Part shown: positions 33,131 to 40,319 of the stretch, piece after piece | Layout: each line of letters opens with the position of its first letter | Position numbering within the stretch: position 1 is the stretch's first letter | Origin: an uncultured Blautia sp. | Lineage (GTDB): Bacteria > Bacillota > Clostridia > Lachnospirales > Lachnospiraceae | Assembly (NCBI GenBank): GCA_900542045.1 | Contig: UQMI01000033.1 | Span: 1-40,319, forward strand | Direction: 5' to 3' | Length of the DNA stretch: 40,319 nt | Position numbers and translations under genes: made by a program | Notes under the pieces: generated by a model | Seen by the model: the letters and a program-made list of their open reading frames with translations, nothing else | Databases searched by the model: none | Told to the model about the DNA's origin: nothing

Positions 33131-33175
33131 GGCATGGTACAAAAATAAAAGCGTATGAGGTCCCTTACACCGCAG

Positions 33176-33205
33176 TTGCGGACAAAGACTTCTCTATGGT
33201 ATACT
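33176..33205 (+). promoter_or_regulatory. Probable promoter of the MutS-like gene
   Basis: TTGCGG at 33176-33181, an 18-base spacer, and TATACT at 33200-33205. The leader holds a hairpin CTGCCAG/CTGGCAG at about 33214-33240. Confidence 0.5.
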
Positions 33206-33297
33206 GGGAAGAAGCTGCCAGTCTGACCTTCTGTCTGGCAGAAACTATTGTTAATTTCTGGCGGGAAGGAGGTATCCCGGTTGGAAATATGACCCAT

Positions 33298-33337
33298 CGG
33301 AGAAATAAGAGGCGGAGAAATAAGAGGCGGAGAAATA
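33298..33337 (+). repeat. 15-bp tandem repeat in front of the MutS-like gene
   Basis: CGGAGAAATAAGAGG occurs twice in tandem (33298-33312, 33313-33327) and a partial third copy (CGGAGAAATAA) carries the ribosome site for the ATG at 33342. Each copy contains GGAG. The stretch from ATG 33288 also reads as a 22-codon basic peptide (RRNKR repeats) that ends inside the next gene; it lacks a well-placed ribosome site. Confidence 0.8.
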
Positions 33338-33341
33338 AAAA

Positions 33342-35060
33342 ATGGAAGAATATCTGAAATATGCAGGGATCCTGGTGCTGATCCTTGCAGCTGCAGTGGT
33401 GATCCTGATCTATAACAACCGGAAACGCAGAAAACTGTTCCTGTCCCGAATGCGGCGGCAATGGGGAAAAGTCAGTGAGCGAGCCTATACGCTGGAGGAG
33501 ATTGATAATATTTCTCATTATGCCAGTCGGCTGAAAGAAGACGCGCCTTTTTTCGTAGACGATATTACCTGGAATGACCTGAACATGGATCGGGTATTTG
33601 TGGGAATCAATCAGACAGTATCTTCCCCGGGTGAGGACTATTTATATTATCTGCTGCGTACACCCCGTCTTTCGGAAGAGGAACTGGAAAAACAGGAAAG
33701 GCGGATATCCTTTTTTGCGGAGCATCCCAGAGAAAGGGAAGAAATGCAGATGCTGCTGTCGGAAGTCGGGAAAGGGCGCTACGGTTCCGTATCCGATGCC
33801 ATTTTTGTTCTGGAGGATGCGCCGGTGCTCCGGAGGACCTTTCATATTGTTTCCGCTCTGGCGGTTCTGGCGGTTTTTGTGTATATGCTGTTTCAGCCGG
33901 TACCCGGGATTTTTCTGTTTATCCTTCTGTGTACGGTAAATGCCGGTACCTATTTCGGCGGGAGCGACCGGAAAGTGGCGGGCGTTTATCTGTATTGTTT
34001 TGAGAATTTGCTGCGTATGCTGGCAGCTGCGAAAAAAATGGAAAAAATCACCTGGGAGGAAGTCCAGGAGCAGACAGAGTCCATTCGTGGTGCCCGACTG
34101 CAGTTTGGAAAATTTCAAAGGGAATCTTTTTGGGTGACCGGCCGGAATGACAGTTCCGGCAATCCAATCTATCTGCTCATGGATTATCTGCGGATGATCG
34201 CCCATGTGGACCTGATCAAATACAATGCCATGCTGCGGGAAGTGGTCAGTAACAGGGAGGCGGTGATCACCCTTCTGAATCAGATGGGTATGCTGGATGC
34301 TGCCATTGCCATTGCATCCTGGCGGCAGACCCTGCCTTATTATTGTCATCCGAAGTTTCAGCATGGTTCCTGCGCTGTCTTAAAGCAGCCTGGCCAGGTT
34401 TCCTTCCAGGTGCAGGATATGTACCATCCTCTGATTTCTGATCCTGTGGCCAATTCCATTACTGCGAAACGGGGTGTTCTTGTCACCGGTTCCAATGCTT
34501 CGGGAAAATCCACATTTATCAAAAATGTGGCCATCAATGCCATACTGGCACAGTCGGTCAACACCTGTCTGGCCAGCAGTTATGAAGCGCCCATGTTTCG
34601 GATCCTGACCTCCATGGCGCTGCGGGACGATCTGTATAAAGGGGAGAGTTATTTCATTGTGGAGATCAAGTCGCTGAAGAGGATTCTGGATCAGGCAGAA
34701 GAAGGAATGCCGGTGCTGTGCATTGTGGATGAGGTGCTCAGAGGAACCAATACCATCGAACGGATCGCGGCATCTTCCCGGATCCTGAAGCAGCTGGCAG
34801 CACCGAATGTCATCTGTTTTGCAGCTACCCATGATATTGAGCTTTCCTATATACTGGAAAAATATTACGATAATTATCATTTTGAGGAGGAGATCCGTCA
34901 GCAGGATATCCTGTTCAGCTATCTGCTGCAGAAGGGACGGGCGTCCACCAGAAATGCCATTTCTCTGCTGCAGCTGCTGGGGTATCCCCAGGAAATCGTA
35001 GATGATGCCAGAGAAGCGGCGGAGGTATTCGAAGAAAATGGTGTCTGGGAGAACTTATAA
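33342..35060 (+). CDS. Membrane-anchored MutS-like ATPase
   Basis: 572 aa. An N-terminal membrane segment (about 8-24) and a hydrophobic pair (about 168-203) precede a helical lever-like region and a C-terminal MutS ABC-type ATPase: Walker A GSNASGKST at 383-391, Walker B VLCIVDE at 458-464, the MutS loop LRGTNTIER, and ATHDIEL near 496. The mismatch-recognition and connector domains of MutS are absent. It is therefore not a mismatch-repair MutS but one of the membrane-bound MutS-related proteins of Firmicutes, of unknown role. GGAG in the third tandem repeat lies 8 bases before the ATG. rnhA follows after 21 bases and may be co-transcribed. Confidence 0.85.
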   Translation: MEEYLKYAGILVLILAAAVVILIYNNRKRRKLFLSRMRRQWGKVSERAYTLEEIDNISHYASRLKEDAPFFVDDITWNDLNMDRVFVGINQTVSSPGEDYLYYLLRTPRLSEEELEKQERRISFFAEHPREREEMQMLLSEVGKGRYGSVSDAIFVLEDAPVLRRTFHIVSALAVLAVFVYMLFQPVPGIFLFILLCTVNAGTYFGGSDRKVAGVYLYCFENLLRMLAAAKKMEKITWEEVQEQTESIRGARLQFGKFQRESFWVTGRNDSSGNPIYLLMDYLRMIAHVDLIKYNAMLREVVSNREAVITLLNQMGMLDAAIAIASWRQTLPYYCHPKFQHGSCAVLKQPGQVSFQVQDMYHPLISDPVANSITAKRGVLVTGSNASGKSTFIKNVAINAILAQSVNTCLASSYEAPMFRILTSMALRDDLYKGESYFIVEIKSLKRILDQAEEGMPVLCIVDEVLRGTNTIERIAASSRILKQLAAPNVICFAATHDIELSYILEKYYDNYHFEEEIRQQDILFSYLLQKGRASTRNAISLLQLLGYPQEIVDDAREAAEVFEENGVWENL

Positions 35061-35081
35061 TTTGGAAAGGAAGAGAACAGA

Positions 35082-35561
35082 ATGCTGGTAAAGATTTATA
35101 CAGACGGAGCAGCCAGAGGGAACCCGGACGGTCCGGGAGGCTATGGAACAGTGCTTCATTATGTGGATGCAAAAGGGGAACTCCATGTACGGGAGTATTC
35201 TCAGGGATACAGGAAAACAACTAATAACCGAATGGAACTGATGGCAGCCATTGTGGGACTGGAAGCGCTGAACCGCCCCTGTCAGGTGGAGCTGTATTCG
35301 GATTCCAAATATCTGGTGGATGCCTTTAATCAGCACTGGATCGACGGATGGCTGAAAAAAGACTGGCGCAGGGGAAAAAAGGATGAGGTAAAAAACATTG
35401 ATCTGTGGCAGCGCCTGCTGAAAGCAAAAGAGCCCCACCAGGTGAAATTCTTCTGGGTAAAAGGCCATGACGGGCATCCGGAAAATGAACGCTGTGACCA
35501 GCTGGCCACCAGTGCAGCAGACGGCGGGAACCTCATGGAAGATGAGGGCGCAGCACACTGA
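35082..35561 (+). CDS. rnhA: Ribonuclease HI
   Basis: Degrades RNA in RNA-DNA hybrids. 159 aa. The catalytic set is intact: D8 (IYTDGAARGNPDGPGG), E52 (NNRMELMA), D74 (YSDSKYL) and D139 (NERCDQLA), with His129/His132 in the GHDGHPEN loop. The basic protrusion WLKKDWRRGKK that binds hybrid is present. GGAAAGGAAG lies upstream. Located directly after the MutS-like gene. Confidence 0.95.
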   Translation: MLVKIYTDGAARGNPDGPGGYGTVLHYVDAKGELHVREYSQGYRKTTNNRMELMAAIVGLEALNRPCQVELYSDSKYLVDAFNQHWIDGWLKKDWRRGKKDEVKNIDLWQRLLKAKEPHQVKFFWVKGHDGHPENERCDQLATSAADGGNLMEDEGAAH

Positions 35562-35574
35562 ACAGAAGGAATAG

Positions 35575-35608
35575 GCATAAAGCATAAGGGAAGAGCATAA
35601 ATGCATAA
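35575..35608 (+). repeat. Four GCATAA direct repeats after rnhA
   Basis: GCATAA at 35575-35580, 35582-35587, 35595-35600 and 35603-35608. No function recognised; the rest of the 35562-35688 gap shows only a short hairpin CTCGG/CCGAG near 35620-35638. Confidence 0.5.
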
Positions 35609-35688
35609 GGTATGCGCATCTCGGGATAAAATTCCGAGGCATTCATTGCAGGAATCCGGCTCTATACCTGATGATACCGGAAAACCCC

Positions 35689-35717
35689 TTGACAAATAAA
35701 ACCCGGATTTGTATACT
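35689..35717 (+). promoter_or_regulatory. Promoter of the tyrS T-box transcript
   Basis: TTGACA at 35689-35694, a 17-base spacer, and TATACT at 35712-35717. Starts the T-box leader near 35725. Confidence 0.85.
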
Positions 35718-35724
35718 GTATGGC

Positions 35725-36072
35725 ACAGAGGTTCTGTGACAGACCGTATGGCGCAGACATGTCGGATGCGGGCAGGCAGAACCGGTTAAGAAGAAAGCAT
35801 ACAGGCAAGGAAGAGACCAAGTAGGATTCTAGAAAGCCCACAGAGAGTGGCCGGCTGCTGAGAGGCGCGGGCGGAACAGGATTTGAATACATCTCGGAGC
35901 TCTGCACCCAACGAAGATTCTTTTAGTAGGCTGCAGCGGTTTGGCGCCCGTTAGCGCGCTGGAGTATTGAAGTACGATACTTACGAAGGCAGCAGGTGTG
36001 AGCCTGTTGTGAAATTAGGTGGTAACACGGGAACCGGCTCTCGTCCTAAGGGATGTGAGGCCGGTATTTTTA
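35725..36072 (+). promoter_or_regulatory. Tyrosine T-box riboswitch
   Basis: The leader senses uncharged tRNA-Tyr and allows read-through into tyrS. The specifier codon is TAC at 35888-35890 in the context GAATACATC, as in other tyrosyl T-boxes. The T-box sequence AGGTGGTAACACGGG is at 36017-36031, and its TGGT (36020-36023) can pair with the ACCA end of tRNA-Tyr. A terminator follows: ACCGGC (36033-36038) with GCCGGT (36060-36065) and then ATTTTTA. The antiterminator can form from the T-box and the left arm of the terminator. Confidence 0.93.
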
Positions 36073-36132
36073 TATGCCAGGAAAGTAGAACATTCTGTTA
36101 TGACTTTCCTATCACACAAACACTCAGCGAGG

Positions 36133-36165
36133 GCGCAAGATGTCCGGCGGACATCTGTTTTGCGC
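36133..36165 (+). other. Strong extra hairpin between T-box and tyrS
   Basis: GCGCAA (36133-36138) with TTGCGC (36160-36165) and inner GATGTCC (36139-36145) with GGACATC (36149-36155). No T-run. It lies 63 bases before the tyrS start. Function unknown; it could protect the mRNA 5' end after processing. Confidence 0.55.
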
Positions 36166-36228
36166 AGACCGGAGTGGAACAGAAGACCGCACTGCGGCAG
36201 AAAGATTTTCGCACAGGAGGAAAAGAAA

Positions 36229-37458
36229 ATGACAATTTGGGATGAACTTCATGCAAGAGGCCTGATCGCCCAGGTAACAGATGAAGAAGAGATCAAAGAA
36301 CTGGTGAACAATGGAAAAGCAACTTTTTATATTGGTTTTGACCCTACTGCGGACAGCCTGCATGTGGGCCATTTCATGGCGCTGTGTCTGATGAAGAGAC
36401 TGCAGATGGCAGGAAATAAGCCCATCGCCCTGATCGGCGGCGGCACCGGATATATCGGAGATCCATCGGGCAGAAGCGACATGCGTTCCATGATGACACC
36501 GGAGACGATTCAGCACAACTGTGACTGCTTCAAGAAGCAGATGGAGCGGTTCATCGATTTCTCCGATGACAAGGCGCTGATGGTAAACAATGCAGACTGG
36601 CTGCTGGACCTGAACTATATTGAACTGCTCCGGGAAGTGGGCTCCTGTTTCTCCGTGAACAATATGCTCCGTGCAGAGTGCTACAAGCAGCGTATGGAGA
36701 AAGGATTGAGCTTCTTGGAATTTAACTACATGATCATGCAGAGCTATGACTTCTACGCACTGTACCAGAAATACGGCTGCAACATGCAGTTCGGCGGCGA
36801 TGACCAGTGGAGCAACATGCTGGGCGGTACGGAGCTGATCCGTCGGAAGCTTGGCAAAAACGCGTACGCCATGACCATTACTCTGCTCCTGAATTCTGAG
36901 GGCAAGAAAATGGGCAAGACCCAGTCCGGCGCCGTATGGCTGGACCCCAACAAGACCAGTCCCTTTGACTTCTATCAGTACTGGAGAAATGTGGGGGATG
37001 CCGATGTGTTGAAATGCCTGCGCATGCTCACTTTCCTGCCGCTGGAGCAGATCGATGAGATGGACAAATGGGAAGGCAGCCAGCTGAATCAGGCAAAGGA
37101 AATTCTGGCATACGAGCTGACCAGCCTGGTACATGGTGAAGAAGAGGCGAAGAAAGCACAGGAAGGCGCAAGAGCTCTGTTCTCCTCCGGAAATGCGGAC
37201 CAGATGCCTACGGCAGAGCTGACGGAAGACGATTTCAAAGACGGCTCCATCGACCTGATCTCTCTGCTCTGCAAGGCGGAACTGGTGGGAACCCGTTCTG
37301 AGGGACGCCGTGCTATTGAGCAGGGCGGAGTGACCGTAAACGGAGAGAAGGTCACCGATGTGCATCATCAGGTGAGCAAAGACGAAATCACCGGCTGTGA
37401 AGATGGTTTCGTGTTGAAAAGAGGCAAGAAGAAATTCAAAAAGATTTGCGTGAAATAA
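36229..37458 (+). CDS. tyrS: Tyrosyl-tRNA synthetase
   Basis: Class I synthetase, 409 aa from ATG 36229 (ACAGGAGG upstream; longer in-frame starts lie in the T-box leader). The HIGH-type motif is HVGH in [13 protein letters not shown] near residue 45. [14 protein letters not shown] and [19 protein letters not shown] are typical of TyrRS. The KMSKS-type motif is [11 protein letters not shown]. The C-terminus is an S4 RNA-binding domain with [16 protein letters not shown]. Controlled by the tyrosine T-box upstream. Confidence 0.97.
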   Translation: MTIWDELHARGLIAQVTDEEEIKELVNNGKATFYIGFDPTADSLHVGHFMALCLMKRLQMAGNKPIALIGGGTGYIGDPSGRSDMRSMMTPETIQHNCDCFKKQMERFIDFSDDKALMVNNADWLLDLNYIELLREVGSCFSVNNMLRAECYKQRMEKGLSFLEFNYMIMQSYDFYALYQKYGCNMQFGGDDQWSNMLGGTELIRRKLGKNAYAMTITLLLNSEGKKMGKTQSGAVWLDPNKTSPFDFYQYWRNVGDADVLKCLRMLTFLPLEQIDEMDKWEGSQLNQAKEILAYELTSLVHGEEEAKKAQEGARALFSSGNADQMPTAELTEDDFKDGSIDLISLLCKAELVGTRSEGRRAIEQGGVTVNGEKVTDVHHQVSKDEITGCEDGFVLKRGKKKFKKICVK

Positions 37459-37600
37459 ATAAGTATGGTATGGTAATTGGTGGTGCAGTGACCATGCAGC
37501 GGTTATGTGAGGGTCATGGGTACCAGAACCAAACAAGAATGAGAAAATGCGGCCCGCCATCGTACAGGTATGGCGGACTATGAATCAGGAGGAAACGACC

Positions 37601-40240
37601 GTGGAGAAATATGGAGTGAATCAGCTTCGAAAAATGTTTCTGGAGTTCTTTGAGAGCAAAGGACATCTGGCAATGAAAAGCTTTTCTCTTGTACCGCACA
37701 ACGACAAGAGCTTATTGTTAATCAATTCCGGTATGGCGCCGCTGAAGCCATACTTTACCGGAGCGGAAATCCCGCCCCGCCGCCGGGTAACCACCTGCCA
37801 GAAGTGTATTCGTACCGGCGATATTGAGAATGTGGGAAAGACTGCCCGTCATGGGACGTTTTTTGAGATGCTGGGCAATTTCTCCTTTGGAGACTATTTC
37901 AAAAAAGAAGCCATTGCCTGGTCCTGGGAGTTCCTGACTCAGGTGGTGGGACTGGATCCGGACCGTCTGTATCCGTCTATTTATCTGGATGACGAAGAAG
38001 CTTTCGAAATCTGGAACAAAGATATCGGTATTGCTCCGGAGCGGATTTTCCGCTTTGGAAAGGAAGATAACTTCTGGGAGCACGGCGCAGGTCCCTGCGG
38101 TCCCTGTTCGGAAATCTATTATGACAGGGGCGAGAAGTATGGCTGCGGAAAACCGGGCTGTACAGTAGGATGCGACTGCGACCGCTACATGGAAGTATGG
38201 AACAACGTATTTACTCAGTTTGACAATGACGGAGAAGGTCATTATACAGAACTGGAGCAGAAAAATATTGATACCGGCATGGGTCTGGAGCGTCTGGCAG
38301 TGGTAGTGCAGGATGTGGACTCCATCTTCGATGTAGACACCATCTGCGCCCTGCGGAATCTGGTCTGTGAGATCGCCGGCAAAACCTACCATGAAAAGGA
38401 AGAGGACGATGTGTCGATCCGTCTGATCACAGACCACATCCGTTCTGCAACTTTCATGATCTCCGATGGTATCATGCCCACCAATGAAGGCCGCGGCTAT
38501 GTACTCCGCCGCCTGATCCGCCGGGCAGCCCGTCACGGACGTCTGCTGGGGATTGAGGGTACCTTCCTGGCACGGCTGAGCGCGGAAGTGATCCGGGGTT
38601 CCAGGGATGGATATCCGGAACTGGAAGAGAAAAAAGATTTCATTTTCAATGTACTGACCAACGAAGAGAATCAGTTTAATAAGACCATCGACCAGGGCCT
38701 GCGCATCCTGGGAGAGATGGAAGAAGAAATGAAGAAAGAAGGCAGCAGCTGTCTGTCCGGCGCCAATGCCTTCAAGCTGTACGATACTTACGGATTCCCT
38801 CTGGATCTGACCAGAGAGATCCTGGAAGAAAAAGGATATGGGATTGACGAAGAAGGGTTCCAGGCTGCCATGGAAGAGCAGAGGACCAAGGCCAGAGAGG
38901 CCAGAGAGGTTTCCAATTATATGGGTGCCGACGCTACGGTGTATGATTCCATTGATCCTTCTATTACTACAGAATTTACCGGCTATGATCATCTGAAAGA
39001 TACTTCTGTGATCACGGTGCTCACCACAGAAAGCGAACTGACCCAGGCGCTGACAGACGGCCAGAGGGGAACAGTCTTTGTGGAGAAAACTCCATTCTAT
39101 GCCACCATGGGCGGCCAGGAAGGTGACAGAGGTGTGATCCATACTCCGGAAGGAGCATTTGTGGTGGAAGAGACCATCAAGCTGCTGGGAGGCAAATACG
39201 GCCATGTGGGCTATATGAAATCCGGCATGCTCAAGGTGGGCGACACCGTATCTCTGGAAGTATGTGAAACAGCCAGAAAAGATACAGAGAAGAACCACAG
39301 TGCTACTCATCTGCTGCAGAAGGCTCTGAAGACGGTACTGGGTTCTCATGTGGAGCAGAAAGGTTCTCTGGTTACTCCGGACCGTCTGCGTTTTGACTTT
39401 GCCCACTTCCAGGCAATGACTAAGGAAGAGCTGGAGCAGGTGGAAGCTCTGGTCAATCAGGAAATCCAGGCTTCTCTTCCGGTTAAGACAGAGATCATGT
39501 CACTGGATGATGCGAAGAAGACCGGCGCCATGGCGCTGTTCGGAGAAAAATACGGCGATGAGGTGCGGGTTGTATCCATGGGCGATTTCTCCATTGAGCT
39601 CTGCGGCGGTACCCATGTGGAAAATACCGGACGTATCGGACTGTTCAAGCTGGTATCCGAATCCGGAATCGCTGCAGGCGTGCGCCGGATCGAGGCCCTC
39701 ACCGGCAACGGCGTGCTGGCATATTATAAGAATCTGGAGGAAACTCTGAACGAAGCAGCAAGGATGGTAAAAGCGACTCCGGCAGAACTGCTGGATAAAC
39801 TGCAGCATCTGAATGCAGAACTGAAGACCCTGCACAGCGAGAACGAATCTCTGAAGAGCAGGCTTGCCTCCGATTCCCTGGGCAATGTAATGGATCAGGT
39901 AGAAGAAGTAAACGGCGTGAAACTGCTGGCAGCCAGAGTAGACGATGTGGACATGAATGGTCTGCGTGATCTGGGCGATCAGCTGAAGGAAAAACTGGGA
40001 GAAGGCGTAGTAGTCCTGGCCTCTGTATCCAGCGGCAAAGTCAGCCTTCTGGCCATGGCAACCCAGGAAGCCATGAACCGCGGTGCCCATGCAGGCAACC
40101 TGATCAAAGCCACAGCGGCAGTAGTAGGCGGTGGCGGCGGCGGCCGTCCGGGGATGGCACAGGCCGGCGGCAAGAAACCGGAAAAAGTGGACGAAGCCAT
40201 TGCCGGAGTGCGCAGGCTTCTGGAAGAGCAGCTGAATTAG
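37601..40240 (+). CDS. alaS: Alanyl-tRNA synthetase
   Basis: Class II synthetase with editing domain, 879 aa from a GTG at 37601 with AGGAGG 7 bases upstream; an in-frame ATG at 37547 would add 18 residues across the intergenic hairpin. N-terminal core: LEFFESKGHLAMKSFSLVPHNDKSLLLINSGMAPLKPYF and RHGTFFEMLGNFSFGDYFKKEA. Editing-domain zinc ligands: NHSATH (HXXXH) and CGGTHV. The coiled-coil and C-Ala domain end with the glycine-rich VVGGGGGGRPGMAQAGG. No T-box is visible in the 142-base gap after tyrS; a CCGCCAT/ATGGCGG hairpin lies about 37555-37577. Confidence 0.97.
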   Translation: MEKYGVNQLRKMFLEFFESKGHLAMKSFSLVPHNDKSLLLINSGMAPLKPYFTGAEIPPRRRVTTCQKCIRTGDIENVGKTARHGTFFEMLGNFSFGDYFKKEAIAWSWEFLTQVVGLDPDRLYPSIYLDDEEAFEIWNKDIGIAPERIFRFGKEDNFWEHGAGPCGPCSEIYYDRGEKYGCGKPGCTVGCDCDRYMEVWNNVFTQFDNDGEGHYTELEQKNIDTGMGLERLAVVVQDVDSIFDVDTICALRNLVCEIAGKTYHEKEEDDVSIRLITDHIRSATFMISDGIMPTNEGRGYVLRRLIRRAARHGRLLGIEGTFLARLSAEVIRGSRDGYPELEEKKDFIFNVLTNEENQFNKTIDQGLRILGEMEEEMKKEGSSCLSGANAFKLYDTYGFPLDLTREILEEKGYGIDEEGFQAAMEEQRTKAREAREVSNYMGADATVYDSIDPSITTEFTGYDHLKDTSVITVLTTESELTQALTDGQRGTVFVEKTPFYATMGGQEGDRGVIHTPEGAFVVEETIKLLGGKYGHVGYMKSGMLKVGDTVSLEVCETARKDTEKNHSATHLLQKALKTVLGSHVEQKGSLVTPDRLRFDFAHFQAMTKEELEQVEALVNQEIQASLPVKTEIMSLDDAKKTGAMALFGEKYGDEVRVVSMGDFSIELCGGTHVENTGRIGLFKLVSESGIAAGVRRIEALTGNGVLAYYKNLEETLNEAARMVKATPAELLDKLQHLNAELKTLHSENESLKSRLASDSLGNVMDQVEEVNGVKLLAARVDDVDMNGLRDLGDQLKEKLGEGVVVLASVSSGKVSLLAMATQEAMNRGAHAGNLIKATAAVVGGGGGGRPGMAQAGGKKPEKVDEAIAGVRRLLEEQLN

Positions 40241-40312
40241 AAATCTTATATACTTACAAATAATTGCTGAAGTGAAAAGTTTATTTCCACTTTGAAAGAG
40301 GGGAAAAGAAAA

Positions 40313-40319
40313 GTGGCAA
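40313..40319 (+). CDS. Possible start of the next gene (cut by the window edge)
   Basis: AGAGGGG at 40297-40303 lies 9 bases before GTG at 40313, which opens GTG-GCA at the very end of the window. Too short to identify. Confidence 0.25.

Noticed and set aside
33298..33337. CRISPR array
   Set aside because: The units are 15 bases, contiguous and lack spacers; they are simple tandem repeats. No CRISPR-like array was seen elsewhere.
36124..37560. 478-codon open frame on the - strand
   Set aside because: Antisense to tyrS; no recognisable motif.
37459..37600. T-box for alaS
   Set aside because: No AGGGTGG-type T-box core or terminator with T-run in the 142-base gap; only a short hairpin.
37718..39406. 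562-codon open frame on the - strand
   Set aside because: Lies wholly antisense to alaS, which is certain. The product is His/Phe/Gln-rich with no domain, typical of the mirror of a biased gene.
1..40319. tRNA or rRNA genes and insertion sequences with terminal inverted repeats
   Set aside because: No tRNA cloverleaf, rRNA stretch or complete IS ends were recognised by eye; a tRNAscan or ISfinder search would be decisive.

Overview
The window is from an anaerobic, spore-forming Firmicute, most likely a Lachnospiraceae acetogen of the Blautia type. The evidence is a Wood-Ljungdahl (reductive acetyl-CoA) cluster, NuoE/NuoF-coupled [FeFe]-hydrogenases, spoIVA, a tyrosine T-box, strong AGGAGG ribosome sites and mid-GC codon use. 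Genus is inferred from gene content and style; no marker gene settles it.

Region 1 (1-11.7 kb, all + strand) is acetogenesis. It opens with the last 25 codons of one acsB and continues with a second complete acsB, so acetyl-CoA synthase is tandemly duplicated. Then come acsD, acsC, acsE, a terminator-like hairpin, the corrinoid-protein reactivase acsV, a DUF3786 protein, fhs, fchA and folD. FolD has lost two residues needed for cyclohydrolase activity, which fits the separate FchA. acsA (CODH) and metF/metV are not in the window.

Region 2 (11.7-26.5 kb) is hydrogen metabolism. It holds two complete hydCBA sets of the electron-bifurcating type (11.9-16.1 and 22.2-26.3 kb). Between them lie a group C sensory-type [FeFe]-hydrogenase with a PAS domain, a SpoIIE/PP2C phosphatase, a PHP-domain phosphoesterase, and a group B [FeFe]-hydrogenase on the - strand: four H-cluster proteins in about 15 kb. 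The first set has a good promoter and a Rex-like operator, suggesting NADH/NAD+ control. The second has a strong promoter followed by a roughly 170-nt leader rich in inverted repeats that I cannot assign to a known riboswitch. HydA of the first set carries Ser next to Cys in the first H-cluster motif.

Region 3 (26.5-33.1 kb) is accessory and sporulation: two - strand membrane proteins that may be halves of one split protein, spoIVA behind a sigma-E-like promoter, a secreted cell-wall-binding-repeat protein with a SleB-like hydrolase domain, and an Rpn/PD-(D/E)XK nuclease-like gene whose expected ATG is ATA and whose ribosome site sits in a hairpin.

Region 4 (33.1-40.3 kb) is housekeeping: a membrane-anchored MutS-like ATPase preceded by 15-bp tandem repeats, RNase HI, a T-box-controlled tyrS and alaS.

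As a system, regions 1 and 2 link H2 oxidation or production (NAD and ferredoxin reduction) to CO2 fixation. The sensory hydrogenase and phosphatases are the likely regulatory arm, but that link is inference. Many starts given here differ from the longest open frame because a Shine-Dalgarno site or an upstream terminator or promoter decides them.
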